Assembly (NCBI GenBank): GCA_002452815.1
Contig: DKFM01000006.1
Coordinates: 310,001-374,000, forward strand
Direction of reading: 5' to 3'
DNA length: 64,000 bases
From: Rhodobacteraceae bacterium UBA6796
GTDB taxonomy: Bacteria; Pseudomonadota; Alphaproteobacteria; Rhodobacterales; Rhodobacteraceae
Shown here one piece after another: positions 10,220 through 21,245 of this stretch. The notes under the pieces are model-generated. The model searched no databases, was not told the DNA's origin, and saw only the letters and a program-made list of their open reading frames with translations. How positions within the stretch are numbered: position 1 is the stretch's first letter; each line of letters begins with the position of its first letter. Both the position numbers and the translations under genes were made by a program.

Positions 10220-10510
10220 TCAGGCGCCCGGCGCGAACCGGGCGGCGCGCCCGCCGCGCCGAGTGCCCGCCGCATCGGCGCGGGTCAGACCTTCGCTCAG
10301 CACCGCGCTCATCGGATGCCCGGGGGCGCCCTCATAGGCCGCCAGCACCACCCGCATTGCCTCGCGCGCATCCACGCCCGGCTCCAGGCTCAGCGCCCAG
10401 TCCATGAAGATCGAACGGCATTCGGCATCGCCGATCCCCTCGATCCGATAGCTTTCGCGGATCAGACCCTTCGGGTCCGCGATGCTCAACTCCATCAGTT
10501 TCCTCGCCAT
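10220..10510 (-). CDS. Conserved-looking hypothetical protein
   Basis: 96 residues that I do not recognise. It begins MARKLMELSIADPKGLIRES one base after the glnE stop, with GAGG upstream; ATG 10495 (MELS) is an alternative start. It is a mixed alpha/beta protein with an acidic middle (GIGDAECRSIFMDWALSLE) and a Gly/Arg-rich end (GTRRGGRAARFAPG). There is no signal peptide or membrane segment. The tight spacing says it is cotranscribed with glnE. A link to nitrogen signalling is possible, but nothing in the sequence shows it. Confidence 0.65.
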   Translation of the reverse strand: MARKLMELSIADPKGLIRESYRIEGIGDAECRSIFMDWALSLEPGVDAREAMRVVLAAYEGAPGHPMSAVLSEGLTRADAAGTRRGGRAARFAPGA

Positions 10511-10511
10511 G

Positions 10512-13283
10512 TTACCTCAGCGCCTGTTCCACAATCGCCGCGACCTCTGATGTGGTGCGCGCCAGCCGCGCGGCAAGGGCGTCCAGAGTGTCCTCGCCCG
10601 CCTCGCGCAGCAGGAAGGCGCGCCCGCCCTCGCCGATCGCAGCCATATCCAAGGGCTTGTCGGTCAGCAACCGCCCGCCCGCCTGCAACCGCCACAAGAA
10701 CCGATAGGCCGACGCCAGCGCCTCGGCCTGCGCCGCGGTGACGAAGCCGCCCCGCGGCCCGATCCGAAGTTGCGGTTCCACCCGGCGCGCCGGATCGCCC
10801 GCGCGCAGCGCGAAGCTTTGCGCCAACAGCTCGATGTCCTGCAACCGGCCGGGGCCGATCTTGGCCTCCCACGCGCCGTCGGGGGCCTTCGCGGCAAAGA
10901 TCCGCGCGCGCATCTCGGCCAGATCGGGCATCACCTGCGGGCCTGCGCCCTTGGCGGCCAGCACCGCGCGGCGCACTGCCTCGACATCCGCAGCCAACCC
11001 GGCATCGCCCGCCACCGGCCGCGCCCGGGTCAGCGCCAGATGCTCCCACGTCCAGGCCTCGTCCATCTGATAGCTGCGGAACGCATCGAGCGACACCGCA
11101 ACCGGCCCCTGCCGCCCCGAGGGCCGCAGCCGCATGTCCACCTCATAAAGCCGTCCTTCCGGCATCGGCGCGGTCAGCGCGGTAATCAGCGCCTGCGTCA
11201 GTCGCGCGAAATAGGCCCGTGTCGCCAGGGGCTTGCGGCCTTCGGATTGCTCGGCCCCCTGGGCGTCATAGATCACGATCAGGTCCAGATCCGAGGCGGC
11301 ATTCAGCCGTTCAGCCCCAAGCGACCCCATCCCCAGCACGACCGCGCCACGCCCCGGGGGCGCCCCGTGTTTCTGCGCAAACTCGGCCACCACCTCGGGC
11401 CAGAGCCCGGCCACCGCAGCCCCGGCCACATCGGCATAGTGCCGCGCCACCTCGGCCGCATCGGCCAGCCCGCGCAGATGGTGCACCCCCACGCGGAAGC
11501 GCCATTCCTTCGCCCAGCGGCGCGCGGCATCCAGTTTCTTCTCGTAATCCGGCGCGGCCTGCAACGCCGCCGCCAGGCTGGCGGCCAGCCCTTCGGCGCC
11601 CGGCCAGGGGGCAAAGAAGGCGCCGCCCAGAACCGCGTCCAGAACACCCGCGTTGCGCGACAGATAATCCGCCAGGCCCGGCGCGGTGGCACAGATGTCG
11701 ACGATCAGTTCGACAAGCTGCGGGTTCGCCTCGAACAGCGAGAACAGCTGCACCCCGGCAGGCAGACGGCTGAGGAAACCGTCGAACTGGCGCAGGGCCT
11801 CTTCGGGGTTGGCGGCGCGTTGCAGCAGGCGCAGCACCTCGGGTTCGACCCGGCGGAAGATCCCGCGCGCCCGATCCGACCGCAGGCAGGGGTAGCTGCG
11901 CCAGCCATCGACGATGCGCTGCGCACCTTCGGAAAGGTCGGGGGCCTCGGCGGCCTCTCCGGGGGCAAAGAAAGCGCCGGTCAGTGCCTCGACCCGCTCC
12001 AGCCGGCCCAGAAGGCGCGCACTCCAGGCCTGCACGTCGCCCTCGCCCATCATCGCCGCGATCCGCGCAAGCCCGTCGGGGGCCGTCGGCAGACGGTGGG
12101 TCTGGGCATCGTTGACCATCTGCACGCGATGCTCGATCTCGCGATGCTCGCGGTAATGCGCGATCAGCTCGGCCGCCACCTCGCCATCGACCCAACCCTT
12201 CGAGGCCAGCAGCGACAGCCCGCCCACCGTGGTGCGATCGCGCAGATCGGGGTCACGCCCACCCGCGATCAGTTGCCGGGTCTGAGTGAAGAATTCGATC
12301 TCGCGGATGCCGCCCTGCCCCAGCTTCATGTCATGCCCGGGCAGGGTGATCGGACCGTGAAGGCCCTTGTGCTCGCGAATCCGCAGGCGCATGTCATGCG
12401 CATCCTGGATCGCCGCGAAATCGAGGTGTTTGCGCCAGACGAACGGCGTCAGCGCGGTCAGGAAGCGCTGCCCCGCCGCCAGATCCCCGGCACAGGGCCG
12501 CGCCTTGATATAGGCGGCGCGTTCCCAGGTGCGGCCTTCGGCTTCGTAATACTGTTCGGCGGCGGCCATCGAGATACAGACCGGGGTCACGCTGGCATCG
12601 GGGCGCAGCCGCAGATCGGTGCGGAAGACATAGCCCTCGGCGGTGATGTCCGACAGCAGCGCCGCCATCTTGCGGGTGACGCGGATGAAAGAGGCGCGGG
12701 CCTCCATCTGGTCGGCGGGATCGAAACGGCTTTCGTCGAACAGGCAGATCAGGTCGATGTCCGAACTGTAGTTCAGCTCGCCCGCGCCCATCTTGCCCAT
12801 CGCCAGGGCCACCATGCCGCCCGCGATCGCCGCATCCCCGGGCGTCGCGCCGGGCAGCTTGCCGCGCCGGATTTCATCGGCGACCAGCCGTTTCAAGGCC
12901 AGATCGACCGCCAGATCGCCCAGCCGCGTCAGCGCACCGGTCACCGTCTCCAGCGGCCAGACGCCGCCCAGATCGGCCAGCCCCGCCAGCAGGGCTACCC
13001 GGCGCTTGGCACGCCGCAACTCGGGGCCGAGCTGATCCAGCGCCACATCGCCCAGCCGCGCGAATTCGGCCTCCAGCGCGGCTTCGGGCGTGCCGCAAAG
13101 TGCAGGCGCGATCCAGGCGGCCTCGCGCGTCAGCAGACCGGACAGATAGGGCGAACACCCGCCCGTGCCCGCAATCAGCGCGCGCAGCTCGGGCGCGAGG
13201 TCGGCAAAGGGCAGCGCAGCATCCGCCCCCCTCTCCGGTTCGAAAGGAATGGGACAGCGGGTCAGGCGGGATGCGAAAGTCAT
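10512..13283 (-). CDS. glnE: Bifunctional glutamine synthetase adenylyltransferase/adenylyl-removing enzyme
   Basis: Adds and removes AMP on glutamine synthetase in response to PII and glutamine, tuning ammonium assimilation. The 923 residues hold the two nucleotidyltransferase domains of GlnE: the first with GKMGAGELNYSSDIDLICLFD (residues about 170-190, the adenylyl-removing side), the second with GMGSLGAERLNAASDLDLIV (about 650-670, the adenylylating side). Each has the G-G-x-x-L-x-x-x-S-D-x-D-L metal site. The ATG at 13283 is the first plausible start. It shares a divergent 172-bp region with the DUF2852 gene. Confidence 0.96.
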   Translation of the reverse strand: MTFASRLTRCPIPFEPERGADAALPFADLAPELRALIAGTGGCSPYLSGLLTREAAWIAPALCGTPEAALEAEFARLGDVALDQLGPELRRAKRRVALLAGLADLGGVWPLETVTGALTRLGDLAVDLALKRLVADEIRRGKLPGATPGDAAIAGGMVALAMGKMGAGELNYSSDIDLICLFDESRFDPADQMEARASFIRVTRKMAALLSDITAEGYVFRTDLRLRPDASVTPVCISMAAAEQYYEAEGRTWERAAYIKARPCAGDLAAGQRFLTALTPFVWRKHLDFAAIQDAHDMRLRIREHKGLHGPITLPGHDMKLGQGGIREIEFFTQTRQLIAGGRDPDLRDRTTVGGLSLLASKGWVDGEVAAELIAHYREHREIEHRVQMVNDAQTHRLPTAPDGLARIAAMMGEGDVQAWSARLLGRLERVEALTGAFFAPGEAAEAPDLSEGAQRIVDGWRSYPCLRSDRARGIFRRVEPEVLRLLQRAANPEEALRQFDGFLSRLPAGVQLFSLFEANPQLVELIVDICATAPGLADYLSRNAGVLDAVLGGAFFAPWPGAEGLAASLAAALQAAPDYEKKLDAARRWAKEWRFRVGVHHLRGLADAAEVARHYADVAGAAVAGLWPEVVAEFAQKHGAPPGRGAVVLGMGSLGAERLNAASDLDLIVIYDAQGAEQSEGRKPLATRAYFARLTQALITALTAPMPEGRLYEVDMRLRPSGRQGPVAVSLDAFRSYQMDEAWTWEHLALTRARPVAGDAGLAADVEAVRRAVLAAKGAGPQVMPDLAEMRARIFAAKAPDGAWEAKIGPGRLQDIELLAQSFALRAGDPARRVEPQLRIGPRGGFVTAAQAEALASAYRFLWRLQAGGRLLTDKPLDMAAIGEGGRAFLLREAGEDTLDALAARLARTTSEVAAIVEQALR

Positions 13284-13362
13284 GGCGCCACACTACTGCG
13301 CCGCCCGCGCCGGTCAATGGGATTTGCCCGACAGCGCATGGCGCCCGGCCCGCTATCGGAAA

Positions 13363-13381
13363 ATGTAAAAAAGTTTTACAT
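13363..13381. promoter_or_regulatory. Perfect inverted repeat ATGTAAA-N5-TTTACAT
   Basis: A 19-base site with arms of eight bases (ATGTAAAA/TTTTACAT) around AAG, between the divergent starts of glnE (13283) and the DUF2852 gene (13456). A second site of the same form lies 58 bases away (13421-13439). It resembles the TyrR-type TGTAAA-N6-TTTACA box but has one base less. I do not know the regulator. Confidence 0.65.
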
Positions 13382-13420
13382 CACCCCTTGTGCGCGACGG
13401 AACCCTCCCCATCTTCCGTA

Positions 13421-13439
13421 ATGTGAAGGCAATTCACAT
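13421..13439. promoter_or_regulatory. Inverted repeat ATGTGAA-N5-TTCACAT, sister of 13363-13381
   Basis: A 19-base site with seven-base arms and the same layout as the upstream repeat (ATGTRAA-N5-TTYACAT). The centres are 58 bases apart, about 5.5 helical turns. It ends just before the GGAGG ribosome site of the DUF2852 gene, so binding here should block that gene's transcription. Confidence 0.6.
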
Positions 13440-13455
13440 CGCAACGGAGGTTTCC

Positions 13456-13926
13456 ATGTCTGCTTATGCCTATTCCGCCGCCGAAGCCGCCGCCCGCCCC
13501 GGCTGGATCACCCGCACGCTCAACTGGCTTGACGAGCGCGGGCCGGTCTCCTGGATCGTGGTGATGGTCGGCTCGTTCATCTTTGCCGGCCCGCTGGGCC
13601 TGCTGGTTCTGGGCTTCATCCTGATTACCGGCCGCTTCGGCAAGGGCTGCCGCCGCGCCCGCGAGGCCAGCCGCATGTGCGGGCCGCGCCTGCATTTCCA
13701 CGCCCGCCGCGGCACCGGCAACGCCGCCTTCGACGCCTACAAGGCCGACACCCTGGCCCGTCTGGAGCGCGAGCAGGACGATTTCGAAGCCTTCCTGGCC
13801 CGCCTGCGCGAAGCCCGCGACAAGGCCGAATTCGACCAGTACATGGACGAACGTGCCCACGCCGCCGCCGCGCCCGCGACCGAGCAGAACGCCCCCGAAG
13901 ACGACGCTCCGCGCGGCAAATACTGA
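13456..13926 (+). CDS. DUF2852 family membrane protein
   Basis: About 156 residues. The ATG at 13456 has a strong GGAGG at 13446-13450. A short polar N-terminus is followed by one long hydrophobic stretch (VSWIVVMVGSFIFAGPLGLLVLGFILITG, about residues 31-59; it may form a hairpin). A charged, helical C-terminal half (YKADTLARLEREQDDFEAF) may form a coiled coil facing the cytoplasm. This is the DUF2852 layout, a family of unknown function. Two matched inverted repeats lie directly upstream, so it is likely under a dedicated repressor. Confidence 0.8.
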   Translation: MSAYAYSAAEAAARPGWITRTLNWLDERGPVSWIVVMVGSFIFAGPLGLLVLGFILITGRFGKGCRRAREASRMCGPRLHFHARRGTGNAAFDAYKADTLARLEREQDDFEAFLARLREARDKAEFDQYMDERAHAAAAPATEQNAPEDDAPRGKY

Positions 13927-13970
13927 GTTCGCACCGCCCTTCGGCACGCCACGCACGCGCGCCCTTCCCG

Positions 13971-13994
13971 GGCCCGGCTTGAAAAAGCCGGGCC
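13971..13994. terminator. Hairpin with GAAA loop after the DUF2852 gene
   Basis: GGCCCGGCTT (13971-13980) pairs with AAGCCGGGCC (13985-13994) around GAAA, 45 bases after the DUF2852 stop. No T-run follows on either strand, so termination strength is uncertain. Confidence 0.45.
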
Positions 13995-14021
13995 TGCGAC
14001 TATTTCGGTTCGAGGAAATGC

Positions 14022-14050
14022 TTGGCGCAAGCCACCGAAGTTGCTAGCCT
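14022..14050 (+). promoter_or_regulatory. Predicted sigma-70-type promoter of bpt
   Basis: TTGGCG (14022-14027), 17 bases, TAGCCT (14045-14050). The start site would be near 14057, giving a leader of about 24 bases. The same TTGnnn-17-TAGnnT style is seen before zwf and metZ. Confidence 0.5.
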
Positions 14051-14080
14051 TCCGCTCAACCACCCAAAACCTCAGCGATC

Positions 14081-14911
14081 ATGCGTCATTCCCTACCGCT
14101 CGCCCCGCAGTTCTATGTGACCGCGCCGCAGCCCTGTCCCTATCTGGACGGGCGGGCCGAACGGAAGCTGTTTACCGCGCTGCAGGGCGAAGGCGCCGAA
14201 AAGCTGAACAACGCCCTGTCGCGACAGGGATTCCGGCGTTCGCAGAATGTGCTGTATCGCCCGTCCTGCGCGGATTGCACGGCCTGCCTGTCCGCCCGCA
14301 TCCGGGTGGCGGATTTCACCTTGTCGCGCACCCAGCGGCGGGTGCTGCGGCGCAATGCCGATCTGAAGCGCACCGCCACCAGCCCCTGGGCGACCGAGGA
14401 ACAATTCGCGCTGTTTCGCCGCTATCTGGACCATCGCCACGCCGATGGCGGCATGGCGGACATGGATATTTTCGAATTCGCCGCGATGATCGAGGAAACG
14501 CCGGTCAAGTCCCGGGTGGTGGAATATCGCGAAACCGCGGCAAGCCCCGGCTCCGTGCGGGCGCTGACGGCGGTCTGCCTGACCGATGTGCTCGATGACG
14601 GGCTGAGCATGGTCTACAGCTTCTATGACCCCGATCGGATCGACGACAGCCTGGGCACCTTCCTGATCCTCGATCATGTCGAGATCGCGCGCCGTGCGGG
14701 TCTGCCCTATGTCTATCTGGGCTATTGGGTGCCCGGCTCGCGCAAGATGGGGTACAAGGCGAATTTCTCTGCGCTGGAGATCTTCAAGGGCGGGCGCTGG
14801 CAGGACATCGGCAACCCCGAGGACCATTGCAGCGAAACCCATCCGCTGTCGGTGGACCCGATCGCCGAACAGGTCGCGCGTATTTCTCTGCCCGACACCC
14901 GCGAGGGTTGA
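14081..14911 (+). CDS. bpt: Aspartate/glutamate leucyltransferase (N-end rule, Bpt type)
   Basis: Transfers leucine from Leu-tRNA to proteins with N-terminal Asp or Glu, marking them for ClpS/ClpAP. The 276 residues match the Bpt subfamily of arginyl-transferase-like enzymes. Visible are [12 protein letters not shown] near 22, the paired-cysteine segment [14 protein letters not shown] near 65, and the GNAT-like C-terminal half with [18 protein letters not shown] near 215-232, a family hallmark. The start ATG at 14081 has a weak ribosome site. It has its own promoter and is not in an operon. Leucyl (Bpt) rather than arginyl specificity is inferred from bacterial origin. Confidence 0.9.
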   Translation: MRHSLPLAPQFYVTAPQPCPYLDGRAERKLFTALQGEGAEKLNNALSRQGFRRSQNVLYRPSCADCTACLSARIRVADFTLSRTQRRVLRRNADLKRTATSPWATEEQFALFRRYLDHRHADGGMADMDIFEFAAMIEETPVKSRVVEYRETAASPGSVRALTAVCLTDVLDDGLSMVYSFYDPDRIDDSLGTFLILDHVEIARRAGLPYVYLGYWVPGSRKMGYKANFSALEIFKGGRWQDIGNPEDHCSETHPLSVDPIAEQVARISLPDTREG

Positions 14912-15132
14912 ACCGCCCGCCCCGCGCCTTTGCCTCTTGGATAAGCAGTGCCGCCCATCGCTGCGGCAGTTACGCGCAGCAACACCGTTTTCGGGCTAAG
15001 CCTCTGCAAAATCGTCTGGAAATCTGGCCGGATCGCAGAGATTCTGTTGCGCTTTATCTGGACAGCACCCGACCAAACTGCCAGTTTCCCGGCAGTGCCG
15101 CAGGCTAGCGCCGCGCCGCTCCGACAGTCTGA

Positions 15133-16245
<1,113 letters not shown>

Positions 16246-16261
16246 TCGCCTGAATTTCGGG

Positions 16262-16332
16262 CCTGCGCCGCTTTTTTGGCGCGCAGGTTTCACACGTTCA
16301 ACCCCGGGATGCAGACCGCATTCCGGGGTTTC
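16262..16332 (+). terminator. Terminator region after TRAP copy 1
   Basis: An imperfect hairpin CCTGCGCC/GGCGCGCAGG (16262-16287) is followed by a longer stem-loop with arms around ACCCCGG (16301) and CCGGGGT (16323-16329), extended by ATGC/GCAT, ending in TTTCTCATTTT. The second hairpin is a good intrinsic terminator. It separates the two TRAP genes. Confidence 0.65.
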
Positions 16333-16389
16333 TCATTTTCGATAGCGGCATTGCAAAAATCGCAAAACTAACGCTTTACAGGCGATTTC

Positions 16390-16406
16390 GGTCAAGTAAA
16401 GTGACC
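16390..16406. promoter_or_regulatory. Inverted repeat GGTCA-N7-TGACC before TRAP copy 2
   Basis: A 17-base symmetric site, 76 bases upstream of the copy 2 start and downstream of the copy 1 terminator. The position suits an operator, but the five-base arms are short enough to arise by chance. Confidence 0.4.
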
Positions 16407-16452
16407 ACCAGACCCACTTCCGGGGAGGAACCGCGCTGCGGACCGGGGGTGA

Positions 16453-17589
<1,137 letters not shown>

Positions 17590-17630
17590 CGCTGCTAACG
17601 GGCCCAGGCCCGGCATGCACCTGCCGCAGA

Positions 17631-17657
17631 AAGCCCCGGAGCAATCCGGGGCTTTTT
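17631..17657 (+). terminator. Intrinsic terminator after TRAP copy 2
   Basis: AAAGCCCCGGA (from 17630) pairs with TCCGGGGCTTT around GCAA, followed by a T-run (17652-17657). Stem of 11 base pairs. Confidence 0.9.
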
Positions 17658-17759
17658 CATTACATTTGCCACACGGGATGCGCGGCTTCCCGACGGCAGC
17701 TAACGATTGCTTCACGCCTTGCGCTTAGGGTGGCCCGGTCTAACCAAGGATTCCCGGCC

Positions 17760-19688
17760 ATGCTGTCCAAGCTGTATAGAATTCCAGCCCGCATCTACGC
17801 GATCGTCGCCATCGCGGCGATTTCGCTGACCATCCTGTCCCAGATCTTGCTGAGTTCGGCTGTGCACAATGCCTACGACATGCGCGAACGCCATCTGAAC
17901 GACGTCACCGACACCGCCATCAGCATGCTGGCAGAGCTGCAATCCGAGGCCGAGGCGGGAACCCTGAGCATGGAAGAGGCGCAGGCCGAAGGGCGCCGGG
18001 TGCTCAGCGCGCTGCGCTTCGACACCTCGGGCTATTTCTACGCCTTCGACAAGGACATCACCATCATCGTTCACCCCACGATGCCGGACTGGGTCGGCAC
18101 CGACCAATCCGCCTATGCCGATTTCTATGGCACCCGCGTCTTTGAAGAGATGCAGAAGATCGCCGAGGCCGACGGCAAGGGCAGCCTGACCTACTATTTC
18201 AAGAAACCCGACGCACAAGAGGCGGAAAAGAAGATCGGCTATGTCAAGCTGTTCCCGGCCTGGGGCTGGATCGTCGGCACCGGTTCCTATGTTTCGGATA
18301 TCGACGCAGCCCTGAGCAAACTGCGAATGGCGGCCAATGTCACACTGGGGCTCAGCGTGCTGGTGCTGCTGGTGATTTCGACCCTGCTGGCCCGTAGCGT
18401 GACGATCCCCTTCGCGGCGATCTGTGCGCGGATGAATTCGATGACGGCGGGCGATACGGCCACCGACGTGCCCTATACCGCCGCCAAAAGCGACATCGGC
18501 GACATGGCCCGTGCCCTCGATCAGTTCCGCATGGCCTTGCTGGAGAAAGACGCGCTGGAACAGGCGCGGGCGGAAAAGGACGCCGAACTGAAACGCGCCC
18601 AGGACGAGGCACGCAAGCGTGAAGAAGACATGAAGGCCCGCGAGGCCGCCGCAGTCGAAGAACGTCACCGCCAGGAAGAAGCACAGCGCGCCGAACGCGA
18701 TGCGCTGCGCGCGCAGACCGAAGCCGAGCGCGATGCCCAGATGCGCGAACAGGAAAAGGTGGTCAGCACCCTTGCGCGCAATCTCAAGGCGATGTCGCAC
18801 GGCGATCTGAGCGTCGCGATACACGAGCACTTCCCGCCCTCTTATGAACAGCTGCGTCTCGATTTCAACGCCGCGATCGAAAAGTTCTCGGAACTGGCCG
18901 CGTCGATCATTTCCAGCGCGAACATGATCGAGGCCGAAACCGGCAGTCTGCGCAGCGCATCGCTGGAACTGGGGCGCCGGACCGAAACCCAGGCCGCCTC
19001 TCTGGAAGAAACCGCCGCTGCGATGAACCAGATGGCGGCCTCGGTCGACAATTCCGCCGCTGGCGCGCGCAATGCCGCCAAGGCGGTCGAGAAGACCCGT
19101 GACACCACGACCGCCGGGCGCGACATCGTCAAGCAGACCGTGGCAGCGATGCATGACATTGCGCAAAGCTCGGTGAAGATCTCGCGCATCACCAGCGTGA
19201 TCGACGACATCGCGTTCCAGACCAACCTGCTGGCGCTGAATGCCGGGGTCGAGGCCGCGCGGGCCGGGGAAACAGGGCGGGGGTTCGCCGTCGTCGCCTC
19301 TGAGGTGCGCGCACTTGCGCAGCGATCCTCCGAAGCCGCCCGCGAAATCGCCGAGTTGATCAGCACCTCGGAACACCAGGTCAAATCAGGCGTCGATCTG
19401 GCTTCGCAATCGGATACCGCCCTGGGGGATATCGGCGATCTGGTGTCGGAACTCGACACGCTGGTCACAACCATCGCCGCCTCGGCGGCCGAACAGGCCG
19501 TAGGGATTTCCGAAGTGACGACCGCGGTGAACCAGCTCGATCAGGTCACCCAGCAAAATGCCGCGATGTTCGAGGAAAACTCCGCCGCCGTTCAAGGCCT
19601 GATGACCCAGGCACTTTCGCTCAAGGAAATCAGCTCGGTCTTTACCATCGAAGCCGAGGAGGAGGAACCGGCGCGCCTTGCATCGTGA
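17760..19688 (+). CDS. Methyl-accepting chemotaxis protein with single Cache sensor domain
   Basis: Chemoreceptor of about 642 residues; ATG at 17760 with AAGGA upstream. Order: short cytoplasmic tail; TM1 about 12-34; periplasmic single-Cache (sCache_2-like) domain about 35-185 with [13 protein letters not shown] and [14 protein letters not shown]2 about 190-212; HAMP about 213-266; a long charged coiled coil about 266-335; a second HAMP-like segment; and the signalling domain with the hairpin tip [30 protein letters not shown] near 495-525. It lacks a CheR-type C-terminal pentapeptide. Its position right after two TRAP binding proteins suggests a role in organic-acid taxis, but Cache domains usually bind ligands directly. 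Confidence 0.93.
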   Translation: MLSKLYRIPARIYAIVAIAAISLTILSQILLSSAVHNAYDMRERHLNDVTDTAISMLAELQSEAEAGTLSMEEAQAEGRRVLSALRFDTSGYFYAFDKDITIIVHPTMPDWVGTDQSAYADFYGTRVFEEMQKIAEADGKGSLTYYFKKPDAQEAEKKIGYVKLFPAWGWIVGTGSYVSDIDAALSKLRMAANVTLGLSVLVLLVISTLLARSVTIPFAAICARMNSMTAGDTATDVPYTAAKSDIGDMARALDQFRMALLEKDALEQARAEKDAELKRAQDEARKREEDMKAREAAAVEERHRQEEAQRAERDALRAQTEAERDAQMREQEKVVSTLARNLKAMSHGDLSVAIHEHFPPSYEQLRLDFNAAIEKFSELAASIISSANMIEAETGSLRSASLELGRRTETQAASLEETAAAMNQMAASVDNSAAGARNAAKAVEKTRDTTTAGRDIVKQTVAAMHDIAQSSVKISRITSVIDDIAFQTNLLALNAGVEAARAGETGRGFAVVASEVRALAQRSSEAAREIAELISTSEHQVKSGVDLASQSDTALGDIGDLVSELDTLVTTIAASAAEQAVGISEVTTAVNQLDQVTQQNAAMFEENSAAVQGLMTQALSLKEISSVFTIEAEEEEPARLAS

Positions 19689-19762
19689 TATTGCGGCACG
19701 CCCGACAGACCGCGCCTCGCCCCTGGGCATGACGCGGGCTGGGCTGCGAAGACCCGTGGTCC

Positions 19763-21160
19763 TCAGTCGGGCAGCGCCTGCACCAGCTCGGTGAAATGCG
19801 CGCCGCGCTTTTCGAAATTCGGGTATTGGTCAAAACTCGCCGCTGCGGGGGCCAGCAACACGGTGTCACCCGCCTCGGCATCCCGCGCGGCGGCCGCGAC
19901 CGCGGCCTCCATCGTTTCGCAAATCTCGTGAGCGATCCCGAGTTCCAGCGCGAAATCACGCCCCGAATGGCCAATGAAATAGGCTTTCTTCACCGTTCCA
20001 ACAAACGGCCGGAGCCCGCTCACGCCGCCTTCCTTGCCCAAACCACCGGCAATCCAGCGAATATTGGCAAAGGCCTGCAGAGCCTTGGCCGCGCTGTCCA
20101 CATTGGTGGCCTTGCTGTCATTGACATAGCGCACACCCGCCTTTTCGGCCACGGTCTGGCTGCGATGCGGCAGGCCGGCGAAGGAGTGGAACGCCTCTTC
20201 GATGACCCGCGGACCGATCCCCAGCGCGCGCGTTGCCGCATAGGCCGCGCAGGCGTTCTGGTGGTTATGCGCCCCCGGCAGGCCCTGGACCTCGCGCAGG
20301 TCGATGGAGGCAACCTGCCGCCCCTTGCGCCATTCGGCCAGAAATCCCTTGCGGGCAAAGACAGACCAGCCAAAATCCCCAAGCTTGCGCGCACTGGAAA
20401 TGCGGATCACACGATCGTCTTCGGGGCCCGTCGCGATCTGGTTGGCAAGATAGACACCCTCGGCCTCATCCACCCCGATAACCGCGCGATCGGGCCCGCC
20501 CTCGGCAAACAGCCGCCGCTTGGCCGCGAAATAGCCGCCCATCCCGCCGTGCCGGTCCAGATGATCGGGCGAGAGGTTGGTGAAGACCGCGATATCGGGG
20601 GTCAACGCGCGGGCCAGATCGGTCTGATACGAGCTGAGTTCAAGCACCACGACCTCGCCATCCTGCGCAGGCTCCAGATCAAGCACCCCGCGTCCAATGT
20701 TCCCCGCCATCTGCGTCACCCGGCCGGCCTGTTCCAGAATGTGATGGATCAGCGCGGTGGTGGTGGATTTGCCATTCGACCCCGTCACGCAGATCGTGCG
20801 CGGTGCCACGTCGAAATTGTCCCACGCGGCGGTGGCCCAGCTGCGAAAGAACAGCCCGATGTCGTTATCGACCGGAACCCCCGCCGCCATCGCCCGCGCG
20901 ATCAGCTTGTTGGGCGCCGGATAAAGGTGCGCGATCCCGGGCGAGGTAATCAGCGCCGACACCCCGTCCCAGGCATCCGCGCGGGTCAGATCGTGGCAGA
21001 CAAAGCCCGCCGCCTCGGCCCGCGCGCGGCCTTCGGGGCTGTCATCCCAGCACAGCGGCTCGGCCCCGCCCGCCCGGAGCGCCGCCGCCGTTGCCAGACC
21101 GGACCGGCCCAGCCCCAGCACCGCAACCTTGCAGCCTTCATACCCCAGAACCGGAATCAT
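19763..21160 (-). CDS. murD: UDP-N-acetylmuramoylalanine--D-glutamate ligase
   Basis: Adds D-Glu to UDP-MurNAc-L-Ala with ATP, the second amino-acid step of peptidoglycan precursor synthesis in the cytoplasm. The 465 residues show the N-terminal Rossmann [12 protein letters not shown] near 15, the ATP-binding [13 protein letters not shown] near 125, the Mur-ligase [13 protein letters not shown] segment near 195, and [11 protein letters not shown] near 345. It is the last gene of the local dcw run. The usual followers (ftsW, murG, murC) are absent; instead it meets the convergent chemoreceptor gene. Confidence 0.96.
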   Translation of the reverse strand: MIPVLGYEGCKVAVLGLGRSGLATAAALRAGGAEPLCWDDSPEGRARAEAAGFVCHDLTRADAWDGVSALITSPGIAHLYPAPNKLIARAMAAGVPVDNDIGLFFRSWATAAWDNFDVAPRTICVTGSNGKSTTTALIHHILEQAGRVTQMAGNIGRGVLDLEPAQDGEVVVLELSSYQTDLARALTPDIAVFTNLSPDHLDRHGGMGGYFAAKRRLFAEGGPDRAVIGVDEAEGVYLANQIATGPEDDRVIRISSARKLGDFGWSVFARKGFLAEWRKGRQVASIDLREVQGLPGAHNHQNACAAYAATRALGIGPRVIEEAFHSFAGLPHRSQTVAEKAGVRYVNDSKATNVDSAAKALQAFANIRWIAGGLGKEGGVSGLRPFVGTVKKAYFIGHSGRDFALELGIAHEICETMEAAVAAAARDAEAGDTVLLAPAAASFDQYPNFEKRGAHFTELVQALPD

Positions 21161-21201
21161 CGCATACCCCCAGCGTTTGTCGCGGGGGTTTCACACCCCC
21201 G

Positions 21202-21236
21202 CACCCCCGTGGGATATTTGAACCAGAGAGAAGGGG
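21202..21236. repeat. Intergenic palindromic element B (single arm)
   Basis: CCCCCGTGGGATATTTGAAC followed by CAGAGAGAAGGGGAAAG, one arm of the family seen at 9353-9529, lies between the DUF2161 stop and the murD start. A short GC hairpin (CGCGGGGGT/ACCCCCGCA, 21181-21204) precedes it. The second arm is missing, so this may be a decayed copy. Confidence 0.7.
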
Positions 21237-21245
21237 AAAGAGGTT

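Noticed and set aside
7546..10275. Open frame of about 909 codons on the minus strand opposite edd and eda
   Set aside because: It is antisense to two certain genes. High-GC codon bias keeps such frames open; the product is His/Arg/Gln-rich low-complexity sequence with no family motif.
10770..13421. Open frame of about 883 codons on the plus strand opposite glnE
   Set aside because: Same mirror effect of GC-rich third positions; glnE motifs on the other strand are unambiguous.
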